From Mesorhizobium hawassense (lineage in GTDB: Bacteria; Pseudomonadota; Alphaproteobacteria; Rhizobiales; Rhizobiaceae): a stretch of DNA of 64,000 nt. Where the stretch lies: the NCBI RefSeq assembly GCF_003289945.1, contig NZ_QMBP01000003.1:496001-560000 (forward strand), written 5' to 3'. Shown piece by piece: positions 25,004 through 33,620 of this stretch; position 1 is the first letter of the stretch, and every line of letters begins with the position of its first letter. A program made the translations under genes and the position numbers. Under the pieces are notes generated by a model. That model searched no databases. It worked only from the letters and a program-made list of their open reading frames with translations, and was not told where the DNA came from.

Positions 25004-26565
25004 TGCGCTTCTCCCGCCGCTTGCAGCAATTTCGGCTTCTTGCCGACCGCCAGCAGGAGCACGTTCTCCTGGCTGAAGTCGTCCTTGTCGAGGATGCCGG
25101 AGATCTGCCCCTCATGCATGACCGCGATGCGGTCCGAGACGCCGATCACCTCTTCCATGTCGCTGGAGATCATCAGCACCGCGACGCCGGCGTCGGCCAG
25201 CGCGCGCATCAGCCCGTAGATTTCGGCCTTGGCGCCGATGTCGATGCCGCGCGTCGGCTCGTCCAGGATCATCACCTTCGGGTTCATTGCCAGCCATTTG
25301 GCCAGAACCACCTTCTGCTGGTTGCCGCCCGACAGCGTGCCGGTGCGGGTCAGGACCGACGGCGCCTTGATGCCGAGGTTCTTCTTCTGCTTTTCGGCCG
25401 TCGCCAATTCCGCGTTGGTCGAGACCAGCGAGCGCCTGGCATGCGCCGGCAGATTGGGCAGCGATATGTTCTGGGCGATCGACAGATCTAGCAATATGCC
25501 GGTCAGCTTGCGGTCTTCCGGCACAAGGAAGATGCCGTTCGCCACAGCATCGGCGGCCGATCCGACATCGAGCGGCTTGCCGTCGAGCGTGACATTGCCT
25601 GCCAAACGCTCGTCGATGCCGAACAACACGCGCGCGAGCTCGGTGCGGCCGGAGCCGACAAGGCCGGCAAGGCCCAGGATCTCGCCGCGCCGAAGCTCCA
25701 AGCTGACCGGGCGGTCGGGATAGGTGCTGGTGCGGATCGCTTGCGCCGATAGCGCGACCGGGCCCGGTGCCCGCGTGGCCTCGCCAGCCTTCTCGCGCTC
25801 CTTCAGCATGCGGCCGATCATCAGCCTGACCATCTCGTCGTGATTGATCTGGGCCTTCGGCAGCGTGCCGGCCAGCGTGCCGTCGCGCAGCACCACGACA
25901 CGGTCGGCGACGCGCTCGATCTCGTGCAGCCGGTGCGAGATGAAGATGACGCTGATGCCTTCCGCCTTCAGCCCCTTGATGACGTCGAGCAGCTTTTCCG
26001 TCTCGGCGATCGGCAGGCTGGAGGTCGGCTCGTCGAGGATCACCAAGCGGGCCTTGATCGACAGCGCCTTGGCGATCTCGACCATCTGCTGCTGGGCGAG
26101 CGACAGCGAGGCGACCGGCGCGTCGGCCGAGAAATTGGCCCCGACGCGCTTCAGGAGCGGCGCCACCATCTCGCGCAATTTGGCGCGATCGACCAGCTTC
26201 AGCGGCCCGGCGCGCAGTGGCTCGCGGCCGAAGAAGACGTTGGCGGCGACATCGAGGTTTTCGAACAGGTTGAGTTCCTGGTGCACGAAGGCGATGCCGG
26301 AACCGATGCTTTGTTCGACGGTCAGCCCGTCATGCGCCGCGCCATCGACGGTGACGGCGCCGCTGTCGGGCCGCGTCACGCCGCCGAGGATCTTCATCAG
26401 CGTCGATTTGCCGGCGCCGTTTTCGCCGACCAGGCCGATGACCTCGCCGGGTCGTACCTCCATCGAAAACCTGTCCAGCGCCACAACACCCGGATAGGTC
26501 TTGCGCACGGCCTCAAGGCTCAGGAACGGAGCGGTGTTTGGGTGAGTGGTGTCGGTAGGGATCAT
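25000..26565 (-). CDS. Rbs-type sugar ABC ATPase with two nucleotide-binding domains
   Basis: A 521-residue RbsA-like protein with two ATPase halves. The first has Walker A GENGAGKST, signature LSLAQQQM and DEPTSSL; the second has signature SGGNQQK and DEPTRGID. As in other CUT2 proteins, the second half lacks a full Walker A. ATG 26565 was taken as start because the ABC domain begins about 12 residues later; the longer frame up to 26661 runs through the spacer after the binding-protein gene. GTG 26568 is also possible. Confidence 0.9.
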   Translation of the reverse strand: MIPTDTTHPNTAPFLSLEAVRKTYPGVVALDRFSMEVRPGEVIGLVGENGAGKSTLMKILGGVTRPDSGAVTVDGAAHDGLTVEQSIGSGIAFVHQELNLFENLDVAANVFFGREPLRAGPLKLVDRAKLREMVAPLLKRVGANFSADAPVASLSLAQQQMVEIAKALSIKARLVILDEPTSSLPIAETEKLLDVIKGLKAEGISVIFISHRLHEIERVADRVVVLRDGTLAGTLPKAQINHDEMVRLMIGRMLKEREKAGEATRAPGPVALSAQAIRTSTYPDRPVSLELRRGEILGLAGLVGSGRTELARVLFGIDERLAGNVTLDGKPLDVGSAADAVANGIFLVPEDRKLTGILLDLSIAQNISLPNLPAHARRSLVSTNAELATAEKQKKNLGIKAPSVLTRTGTLSGGNQQKVVLAKWLAMNPKVMILDEPTRGIDIGAKAEIYGLMRALADAGVAVLMISSDMEEVIGVSDRIAVMHEGQISGILDKDDFSQENVLLLAVGKKPKLLQAAGEAQ

Positions 26566-26672
26566 CACGCCTGAACAGCAGCCGGTGGGCCACAGACTGA
26601 CGGGCCTTGGCGGCTCCGTCAATACGAACGCCGGCTCAAGGAGACCCTTGAGCCGGCGCAACGGTTTTGGAC

Positions 26673-27635
26673 TTATTTGCCCGCCATCGCCTTGAGGTTG
26701 GCGGCGTAGGCGTCGACGTCATCCTTGCCGATGATCTTGGTCGGGATGATGATCAAATTGCCGGCCGGGATGCCCGACTTGTCGCCCTTGAGGTAGGCGG
26801 CCATCAGCTTCATGCCCTGATAGGCCCATTCGAAGGGCTGCTGCACCACGGTCGCGGCGACGGTGCCTTCCTTGACGCCGCCCAGCGTGATCGGATCGTC
26901 GTCGAAGCCGACGACGGTGATCTGGCCGAGCTTGCCGGCGTCGCGCAGCGCTTCATAGATGCGCGGCGTGTTGTAGGAATAGAAGCCGACCATGCAGGTG
27001 ATGTCGGGGCTGGCGACCAGCGCGTCCTCGACGTTCTTCTTGGCGCGCGCCTGGTCGATATCGTCGCCACGCACGTCGACGAGCTCGATCTTGCTGCCGG
27101 CGAGGCCGTCCTTCATGCCCTGGATGCGTTCCTTGGCGTTGTCGGCGCCGAGCAGGCCGACGAAACCCAGGCACTTGCCGCCGTTCGGCATCGCCTTCTT
27201 GGCGATCTCGGCCGCCTGCTTGCCGGCATCGACATTGGACGAGCCGATATAGGCGACGCGCTTGGTCTGCGGCGCATCCGAGTCGGTGGTGAACAACGCG
27301 GTTTCCGACGCGATCTTGTTCAGCCCGTCTGTCGAGGTCTTGGGATCGACGGCCGAAACCATGATGCCCTTGACGCCCGCCGTCACCAGATCGTCCATCA
27401 AGCGCTGCTGGATGGCGACCGAGGACTGTTCCGGATATTTGAGCTCGAGATTGTAGTCGGGCAGTTCGCCCTGCGCCTTCTTGACGCCGGCTTCCGCCGC
27501 CTTCCAGAAGTCTGACGCACCGTTGACGACGAAGGCCAGCGTCGGCTTGTCGTCCGCGCGGGCAATCGCCGTGGCCGTAAGCCCAATGAGCAGGGCCGCC
27601 GCGGCGACAGATGCGTTACGGATTACTGATTTCAT
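26673..27635 (-). CDS. Rbs-type sugar ABC periplasmic binding protein
   Basis: A 320-residue family 4 (RbsB-like) binding protein. It has a signal peptide (AAAALLIGLTATAIARADD), then LAFVVNGASDFWKAAEAGVKKAQ, DDLVTAGVKGIMVSAVDP and VVGFDDDP, which line the sugar cleft. First gene of the minus-strand operon with the ATPase and permease downstream. The divergent LacI gene at 28246 is the likely regulator. Confidence 0.92.
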   Translation of the reverse strand: MKSVIRNASVAAAALLIGLTATAIARADDKPTLAFVVNGASDFWKAAEAGVKKAQGELPDYNLELKYPEQSSVAIQQRLMDDLVTAGVKGIMVSAVDPKTSTDGLNKIASETALFTTDSDAPQTKRVAYIGSSNVDAGKQAAEIAKKAMPNGGKCLGFVGLLGADNAKERIQGMKDGLAGSKIELVDVRGDDIDQARAKKNVEDALVASPDITCMVGFYSYNTPRIYEALRDAGKLGQITVVGFDDDPITLGGVKEGTVAATVVQQPFEWAYQGMKLMAAYLKGDKSGIPAGNLIIIPTKIIGKDDVDAYAANLKAMAGK

Positions 27636-28245
27636 AGTTCATCCTCCCTTGTAGAACTCGTCGCTGATGTCTCGGCTGCGGCCTGGATAACCCCTCCTCC
27701 TCAAGGGTCCGGCGAAGGTCCGCCGACTCAAGAACGGTGCCGATCCGGGCCGCTACCCGAGACACTAGACACTGATGTGGCGTTCGTAAATAGTCCGATT
27801 TGTCTGACATTTTCGTGAAATGGATGTAGGCCGATCCGGCGATGCAGCCGGGTGTCGAACGGGCATCCTTCGCACTTGCCGGCGCCGATCCGACGTCTGG
27901 ATGGTTGCGGCGAGTTGACAGTAGAACGCTTACGACTATTAGTAAATAGTATTAGTTATGAGCCGAGTGCCGCGACTTCGAAGCGGAGGAGACGCCAGTC
28001 GAAAACGCGCTGGGAGTGAGGCGAACGAGCGGCGGCAAGGCTTGCAGCCGCATGGAAACCGCGGAATTGTCAGCACTGCTGACCTTGTCTGACCGGTTTT
28101 GCCGGGATGCCAGGCGGCTGGTGATTTGCATGCCGCGCTTGCTAATATATATTAGCTGAGCGCACTTCGATAAACGGACCGGCCTCGACCATCTTGCCGT
28201 TGCCGCCGCCTTTGCTTTAGAGCCGGCGGGGTTTGGGAAACGACC
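27636..28245. other. 610-bp divergent control region between the Rbs-type operon and lacI-type gene
   Basis: Contains AT-rich islands unlike the surrounding DNA: a CATTT-TCGTG-AAATG palindrome (27808-27822), the segment ACTATTAGTAAATAGTATTAGT (27934-27955) following a TTGACA at 27915-27920, and the perfect palindrome at 28141-28156. These are candidate operators and promoters. I see no supported gene in it. Confidence 0.6.
28141..28156. promoter_or_regulatory. Perfect 16-bp AT-rich palindrome upstream of the LacI-type gene
   Basis: GCTAATATATATTAGC is fully palindromic and lies 90 bp before the ATG of the regulator gene. It may be an autoregulatory operator or a promoter core; it lacks the central CG often seen in LacI-family operators. 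Confidence 0.4.
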
Positions 28246-29361
28246 ATGAGCGAACCGACGGAACTGCGCGATCCTCCCGGGGCTTCCAGGCGCCGCAAGC
28301 CAGCCGCCAAGCCCAAGGGACGTGTCACCATGACCGACATTGCGCGCGCCGCCGGCTGCTCGCAGGCGACGGTCTCCTTCGTGCTCAACAATTCGCCGGG
28401 TATCCGGCTGTCGCAGCAGACGCGCGACCGCGTCATCGAGGCGGCGCGGTCGCTGGGCTACTCGCCACCGGTCTTCTCGGCGCTGCGGCCGGCGGTGACG
28501 CCGTTCGAAGGCCTGGATGGCGTCATCGGCTTCGCGGTCGACCAGCTCGCCACCAGCCCCGAGGCGGTGGTCGCGATCGAGGGCGCGCGGCAGGCCTCGT
28601 GGAACGCCGGCAACGTGCTTCTGGTGGCGCAGACCATGGGCGATTCGGTGATGGAGCCGCGCGCCATCCAGGCGCTGACCAGACGCGGCATCTCGGCGCT
28701 GATCTACATGACCATCTTCACGCGCGAGATCACCGCGCCCGATTTCCTCTACAGCCTCGAGATCCCTGTCATCCTTCTCAATTGCTACACCGCCGACTAC
28801 GCCTTCCCGGCCGTGGTGCCGTCCGAGATCGCCGGCGGCCAGAGCGCCACCAGGCATCTGATCGGCCACGGCCATCGCCGCATCGCCACCATCACCGGCG
28901 AGCCGTGGATGCAGGCGGCGCAGGACCGGCTGAAGGGCTATCGCCGCGCTTTGGCCACCGCCGACATCCCGTTCGATCCGGAGCTGGTGGTCGAGGGCGA
29001 TTGGTCGGCCAGCGCCGGCTACGCCGCAACCGTCAAGCTGCTTGCGTTGAAAGACCGCCCAACCGCCATCTTCTGCCAGAACGACCGCACCGCGATCGGC
29101 TGCTACGAGGCGCTCAAGGAAGCGGGGCTGCATATCCCGCAGGACATCTCGGTGGTCGGCTATGACGACGAGGAGATCGCCCGCCACCTCTTCCCGCCGC
29201 TCACCACGTCGATCCTGCCGCATCTGGCGATGGGCCAATGGGCGATCGAGCAGCTGGAGACGCCGCCAACACCCGGCCGCGGCCGCTATCCCATCACCAA
29301 GCTGGAGTGCCCGCTGGTGGAGCGGGAAAGCGTGGCGCGCGTTCGGGACAAATCAGGATGA
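28246..29361 (+). CDS. LacI-family transcriptional regulator
   Basis: A 371-residue regulator. The helix-turn-helix MTDIARAAGCSQATVSFVLNN lies at residues 29-49 after a basic N-terminal extension (ASRRRKPAAKPKG), followed by the hinge helix and a periplasmic-binding-like sensor domain (about 90-355: AIFCQNDRTAIGCYEAL, ISVVGYDDEEIARHLFPPLTT). ATG 28330 would give the more usual LacI length, so the upstream start is uncertain. Divergent from the Rbs-type sugar importer, which it probably controls. Confidence 0.88.
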   Translation: MSEPTELRDPPGASRRRKPAAKPKGRVTMTDIARAAGCSQATVSFVLNNSPGIRLSQQTRDRVIEAARSLGYSPPVFSALRPAVTPFEGLDGVIGFAVDQLATSPEAVVAIEGARQASWNAGNVLLVAQTMGDSVMEPRAIQALTRRGISALIYMTIFTREITAPDFLYSLEIPVILLNCYTADYAFPAVVPSEIAGGQSATRHLIGHGHRRIATITGEPWMQAAQDRLKGYRRALATADIPFDPELVVEGDWSASAGYAATVKLLALKDRPTAIFCQNDRTAIGCYEALKEAGLHIPQDISVVGYDDEEIARHLFPPLTTSILPHLAMGQWAIEQLETPPTPGRGRYPITKLECPLVERESVARVRDKSG

Positions 29362-29398
29362 CTCTCCCAACGCAAGCACTTCTGGGTGCGCATCTGTA

Positions 29399-29428
29399 TT
29401 GACATTGTCATGACAAATCTTAGATAAT
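29399..29428 (+). promoter_or_regulatory. Promoter with embedded operator for the toxin-antitoxin pair
   Basis: TTGACA (29399-29404) and GATAAT (29423-29428) are separated by 18 bp, a good sigma-70 promoter. The perfect palindrome TTGTCATGACAA (29405-29416) sits in the spacer, where the antitoxin or its complex would block RNA polymerase. An AAGGAG ribosome binding site follows before ATG 29456. Confidence 0.75.
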
Positions 29429-29455
29429 CCATCCTGATTAAGGAGAATCTTTTCC

Positions 29456-29755
29456 ATGGTGCAGCCCGGTCACCGTAATCATGACGCGGCCCGCAAGGAT
29501 GACGTGATTCAGATCCGTGCTTCGGCGGGGACCAAAGCCATTCTTAGCCGCGCCGCGAGCCTGCGCGGGCAGAAACTGTCGGAGTTCATGCTGGACAGCG
29601 CCCGCAGGCAGGCGGAGGAAACCATTCTGGATCAGCGTACCTTCTTTCTCGATGCCGACGCGCATCAGAAATTTCTCGACCTGCTTGACGCCCCGAGCAA
29701 GCCCTCCAACGAACTTCGCGCGCGCATGACGCGCAAGCCGGCCTGGGAGCGCTGA
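29456..29755 (+). CDS. TacA-like (DUF1778) antitoxin
   Basis: A 99-residue ribbon-helix-helix antitoxin. The N-terminal half (DDVIQIRASAGTKAILSRAA) is the DNA-binding part, and LDQRTFFLDADAHQKFLDLLD is the toxin-wrapping C-terminal part seen in DUF1778 proteins. It overlaps the toxin gene by one base (TGATG), giving coupled translation. It should repress its own promoter through the palindrome at 29405. Confidence 0.88.
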   Translation: MVQPGHRNHDAARKDDVIQIRASAGTKAILSRAASLRGQKLSEFMLDSARRQAEETILDQRTFFLDADAHQKFLDLLDAPSKPSNELRARMTRKPAWER

Positions 29756-30282
29756 TGCCCACTGGGCAATTGCACGTCCGCCCCCCGGAACGGCTGACCG
29801 TCGGCCATGACGTTTCCGAATTTCGCAACGGCAAGCATGGGTCCCTTGATGACTGGTTGCGCAACCGCGCCCTCTCTGGCGAGGGCCTTTCTGCTCGTAC
29901 CTACGTCGTCTGCGACGCCGGTACCAAAGATCGCGTCGTCGGCTACTACGCGATATCGACGGCTATGGAGGAACGGGTTGCGCTGCCAAGCGCGAAGCTG
30001 CGGCGGGGCATGCCCGAGCAGGTACCACTACTGCTGATCGGTCGGCTGGCGGTCGATCAGGCGTTCCAGGGAATGGGCCTCGGTGGCGACCTGCTTTCCG
30101 ATGCACTGCGGCGCTGTCTGGCGGTCTCAGAAATTGCTGGCGTTCGCGCCGTGGTGACGCATGCAATCGACGATGACGCCGTCGGCTTCTATCGGCTGCA
30201 CGGCTTCGTTTTGTCACCGCTGGGAGAGCGTGTCATCTTGATGCCGGTCGAGACAGTGCAGGGGCTGTTCTCGAAAGTTTGA
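29755..30282 (+). CDS. TacT-like GNAT toxin
   Basis: A 175-residue GNAT acetyltransferase of the toxin type. Visible are VVGYYAIS, LLLIGRLAVDQAFQGMGLGGDLL (acetyl-CoA loop with Q-x-x-G-x-G) and DAVGFYRLHGF. In the TacT/AtaT group the protein acetylates charged tRNA and stops translation. It directly follows its antitoxin gene and ends 18 bp from a convergent ABC gene. The pair looks like a compact cassette placed between two sugar loci. Confidence 0.88.
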   Translation: MPTGQLHVRPPERLTVGHDVSEFRNGKHGSLDDWLRNRALSGEGLSARTYVVCDAGTKDRVVGYYAISTAMEERVALPSAKLRRGMPEQVPLLLIGRLAVDQAFQGMGLGGDLLSDALRRCLAVSEIAGVRAVVTHAIDDDAVGFYRLHGFVLSPLGERVILMPVETVQGLFSKV

Positions 30283-30300
30283 GTCGCCCAACATCGGCCC

Positions 30301-31056
30301 TTACCCGCCGACCATCAGCTTGACGACCTCGTCGTGGTTGGTCTCGGCGATCTTGCGTTCGCCGGCCTGGACGCCGCGCCTCAGCACCACGATGCGGTCC
30401 GACACGGCGAAGATGTCCTGCAGATTGTGCGAGATGAAGATCACGCCCCGCCCCTGCGCCTTGAGCTGGTGGATGAGCGAGATCACCTTGCGCTGCTCGG
30501 GCACGCCGAGGGCCGCGGTCGGTTCGTCCATGATCAGGATCTGGGCGTCCCAGTAGACGGCGCGGCCGATGGCGACGGCCTGGCGCTGGCCACCGGAGAA
30601 GTTGCTGACCGGGGCCTCCAGCCGGCTGACATGGAAGTCGAGCCGGCTCATCGTTTCCTTGGCCGCCGCCGCCATCCGCTTGCGATCCAGCACCGGCAGG
30701 AAGCCGAAGGCTCTGCGCATCGGCTCGCGGCCGAGGAAGATGTTGGCGCCGATCGACAGATTGTCGGCAAGCGCGAGGTCCTGGTAGATCGTCTCGATAC
30801 CCTTCTCGCGCGCCTCCTGCGGCGTGGCGAAGCTCACCGGCTGGCCCCTGAGCAGGATTTCGCCGGCCGTCGGCTGGTAGACCCCGGATATCGCCTTGAT
30901 CAGTGTCGTCTTGCCGGCGCCATTGTCGCCGGCCAGCGCGACCACCTCGCCCGGGCGCACCGCCATGGAGAAGTCGCTCAGCGCGCGCACGGCGCCGAAA
31001 TGCTTGGAAAGGTTCCTGACCTCGAGGAGAGGCGCGGTCTGCTCGGCGTTAGTCAT
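30301..31056 (-). CDS. Sugar ABC importer, single-domain ATPase (SorC-linked system)
   Basis: A 251-residue ATPase with one nucleotide-binding domain: Walker A GDNGAGKTT, Q-loop ETIYQDLALADNLSIGANIFLGRE, signature FSGGQRQA, Walker B ILIMDEPTAALG, H-loop FISHN. It resembles the first half of RbsA-type proteins, so two copies should assemble per transporter. ATG 31056 overlaps the permease stop by 8 bp; upstream frame is permease DNA. Part of a binding protein-permease-ATPase operon transcribed from about 33400. Confidence 0.9.
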   Translation of the reverse strand: MTNAEQTAPLLEVRNLSKHFGAVRALSDFSMAVRPGEVVALAGDNGAGKTTLIKAISGVYQPTAGEILLRGQPVSFATPQEAREKGIETIYQDLALADNLSIGANIFLGREPMRRAFGFLPVLDRKRMAAAAKETMSRLDFHVSRLEAPVSNFSGGQRQAVAIGRAVYWDAQILIMDEPTAALGVPEQRKVISLIHQLKAQGRGVIFISHNLQDIFAVSDRIVVLRRGVQAGERKIAETNHDEVVKLMVGG

Positions 31057-32110
31057 CCTGGCGGGCTCCGCTGAACCGGCGCTGAGCCTGGTCGATGAGG
31101 ACGGAAATGATGATGACGACGCCGACGGCGATGAACTGCCAGAACGGCTCGACATTGACGAAGACCAGCCCGTATTGGATGACCGCGATCACCAGCGCGC
31201 CGGCCACCGTGCCGAGGATGGTGCCGGAACCGCCGAACAGGCTGGCGCCGCCGATGACCACGGCCGCGACGCTGTCGAGCAGCAGCGGCTCGCCGGCCTG
31301 GGCCGCGCCGGCGGTGAAGCGCGCGGCATAGAGCGCGCCGCCGAGGCCCGCGCACATCGCCGACAGCACATAGAGGCGCAAGATGTGATCCTTGATGTCG
31401 ATGCCGGCCCGGCGCGCCGCCTGGATGTTGGCGCCGATGGCGTAATTGTGCTGGCCGAACCGGGTCTGGCTCAGCACATAATGCATCACGATGACGAAGA
31501 TCGCGGTGATGATGACGAGATAGGGCACGCCGTAGAGCTTGCCGTTGCCGAGCACCGCGAACCAGGAATTCTGCACCGGCACCGTGGTGCCGCCGGCCAT
31601 CAGGTAGGCGGCGCCGCGCGCCACGCCGAACATGCCGAGCGTGCCGATGAAGGGCGGCACCTTGAGGCGTGAGATCAACAGGCCGTTGATGACGCCGGGC
31701 ACGCCGGCGACGATCACGGCCGCAAGGATGCCGGCAAGCATGGCCAGCGGCAAGGGAATGGCGGCGCCCGCAATGTTGGTGGCGTGCGCGGCGATGACGG
31801 CGGCGAGCCCCATGATGAAGCCGAGCGACAGATCGATGCCGCCCGAAATGATGACGAAGGTCTGCCCGGTCGCCAAAAGCAGCGGCGCCACGGCGAAGAT
31901 GGCGATGGACTGCACGTTGAACGGGTTGAGCACGAAGGTGGCGCCGAAGGCGAAGCGCGACCAGACCTCGAAGCAGATGACCAGGCCGGCAAGGAAAAGC
32001 CAGGCGCGCCCTTCGGCGATCCTGCGGACCAGGCTCTTGGCCGTATCGCTGTGGTCGGCCTGAGGGGCAACGTGCTTTTCGGCTTGCTGGGCTGGTGATG
32101 TCGAGGTCAT
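31049..32110 (-). CDS. Sugar ABC importer, CUT2 permease (SorC-linked system)
   Basis: A 353-residue RbsC-like permease with about ten membrane segments; GQTFVIISGGIDLSLGFIMGL is the family signature. ATG 32110 has CGGAG upstream and gives a normal cytoplasmic N-terminus; the frame continues to 32170 without better start. The sequence is close in style to the inositol permease at 44930 but distinct. Confidence 0.91.
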   Translation of the reverse strand: MTSTSPAQQAEKHVAPQADHSDTAKSLVRRIAEGRAWLFLAGLVICFEVWSRFAFGATFVLNPFNVQSIAIFAVAPLLLATGQTFVIISGGIDLSLGFIMGLAAVIAAHATNIAGAAIPLPLAMLAGILAAVIVAGVPGVINGLLISRLKVPPFIGTLGMFGVARGAAYLMAGGTTVPVQNSWFAVLGNGKLYGVPYLVIITAIFVIVMHYVLSQTRFGQHNYAIGANIQAARRAGIDIKDHILRLYVLSAMCAGLGGALYAARFTAGAAQAGEPLLLDSVAAVVIGGASLFGGSGTILGTVAGALVIAVIQYGLVFVNVEPFWQFIAVGVVIIISVLIDQAQRRFSGARQDD

Positions 32111-32210
32111 GAACGCTCCGCCGTAGGCTTCCTTCGAACGGGATCCGGTTGTCGCCGGGATCCGACGCAAGCCTCCTCCCGGCGGGCCGGGAGGAGGCCA
32201 GGCGCGCTGG

Positions 32211-33188
32211 TTACTCGGAGTAAAGATACTTCGAGATGTTCGGGTCGGCGATGTTGGACTTGTCCATGATCGTGAAGCCGGTGCCGATCGAGACCGGGAT
32301 CGAATGTCCGGTCAGGTGGGCATAGGCCGAAACGACGCCATAATAGCCGATCTCGGCCGGGTGCTGGGCGATCGCCACGTCGACCAGCCCGGTGTTGATG
32401 TTGTCGACGATGCTGGTCGGAGCGTCGAAGGCGACCACCTTGACAGTGCCCGTCTGCCCGGCCTGCTTGACGCCGTTGGCAGCGCCCAGCGCCGAGAACA
32501 GGTTGGCGCCGAAGACGCCGACGAGATCGGGATTGCGCGCGAACACCGCCTGCAGCTGCGAAGCCGCCTTGTTGGCGTCGTCGTCGTTGAACTGGGTTTC
32601 CAGCACGGTGATGCCGGTGTGCTTGGCCATCTCCTTCTTGAAGCCTTCCTCGCGCTGGTCGGTGGTCGAGATGCCGGGCTTGACGTTCGAGACATAGACC
32701 TTGCCCTTGTCGCCAATGGACTTGGCAAGCGCCCGCGCCGCGATCTCGCCGCCGAGCACGTTGTCGGAGGCGATGTAGGCGAGCGGGAAGTCGGCATCGC
32801 CGGCGCCGGTCTGGTAGGCGCCGGTGCCGATGAAGGTGTCGACGGTGATCACCGGGATGCCGGCGTCATTGGCCTTGCGCAGCGGCTCGACCAACTGGAC
32901 CTTGTCGGTCGGCGCGATCAGGATCGCGTCCGGCTTCTTGGCGATGACGGCGTCGAGCACCGGAACCTGCGTCACCGGGTTGAAGTCGGGCGCGCCCTGG
33001 AAGACCAGGTTCACGCCGAGCGCGTCGGCCGCCGCCTGCGCGCCCTTGCGCATGGTAATGTAGAAGCCGTCGGTGGTCAGGCCCGGAATGAGCGCGATGG
33101 TGTATTTCTTATCCTCGGCGTGGGCGGGCGCGATCAGCGCCGATGCCGAAACGGCGAGCACCGCAAGCGCGGCAACGATCTTCCTCAT
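32211..33188 (-). CDS. Sugar ABC importer, periplasmic binding protein (SorC-linked system)
   Basis: A 325-residue family 4 binding protein. Signal peptide residues 1-24 (ALAVLAVSASALIAPAHAED). Ligand-lobe motifs include LIPGLTTDGFYITMRKGAQ, DAILIAPTDKVQLVEPLRKANDAGIPVITVDTF and VKVVAFDAPTSIVDNI. First gene of the operon. A promoter-like element about 205 bp upstream is nearly identical to one before the aldolase gene at 34790, so the imported sugar is probably the substrate of that aldolase and kinase. Confidence 0.92.
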   Translation of the reverse strand: MRKIVAALAVLAVSASALIAPAHAEDKKYTIALIPGLTTDGFYITMRKGAQAAADALGVNLVFQGAPDFNPVTQVPVLDAVIAKKPDAILIAPTDKVQLVEPLRKANDAGIPVITVDTFIGTGAYQTGAGDADFPLAYIASDNVLGGEIAARALAKSIGDKGKVYVSNVKPGISTTDQREEGFKKEMAKHTGITVLETQFNDDDANKAASQLQAVFARNPDLVGVFGANLFSALGAANGVKQAGQTGTVKVVAFDAPTSIVDNINTGLVDVAIAQHPAEIGYYGVVSAYAHLTGHSIPVSIGTGFTIMDKSNIADPNISKYLYSE

Positions 33189-33620
33189 GAAACTCCTCCT
33201 CGAGATGTTGGCAGATGTACGGTTGACACTGGGTAGTCTGCTTGCCGCTGCGGGCGGCTTTCCTCCTCAGCGCCCAGCCGTTGGGTCAGCCGGCGGAACC
33301 CGGCCATTTCGATGTCGGCGGTTTCGTTGCCTGCCTCCGCAGGGATCGAAAAACCGCGCTACCCGGCACGCTTCCGCACCAAGCCGGCAACGTTGTAACA
33401 CTTTGCTGAAATAAATTGCAAGCGGATCCTGGACGGCCCGAACCGCCACTGCTTTCCGATCGGACAAGCATCGTGTGCTCCGCTCAGCCCCGCATCGGCG
33501 ACTATCGCGCCAAGCCGTCGCCGGCACAACGGGAGATTTCCGCGGCTGCAACGCCTATCCGGCAGCGCGAGAAAAGTGCGGAGCGAGTTCCGTTTGGAAC
33601 CAGGCGAGAATATGGGAGGC
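33189..33620. other. 432-bp region: leader and promoter of the sugar ABC operon
   Basis: From 33392 to 33189 lies a leader of about 200 nt for the minus-strand ABC operon, with GAGGAGGAG as ribosome binding site next to the ATG. The promoter-like element is 33393-33421. Between 33423 and the end of the SorC gene at 33621 I see nothing that I can name. Confidence 0.6.
33393..33421 (-). promoter_or_regulatory. SorC-linked promoter/operator element, copy A (ABC operon)
   Basis: On the minus strand TTGCAA and TTACAA are 17 bp apart, like -35 and -10 elements, with TTTATTTCAGCAAAGTG between them. It matches 26 of 29 bases with copy B at 34572-34600, spacer included, and in the same orientation to its downstream gene. 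Confidence 0.7.
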
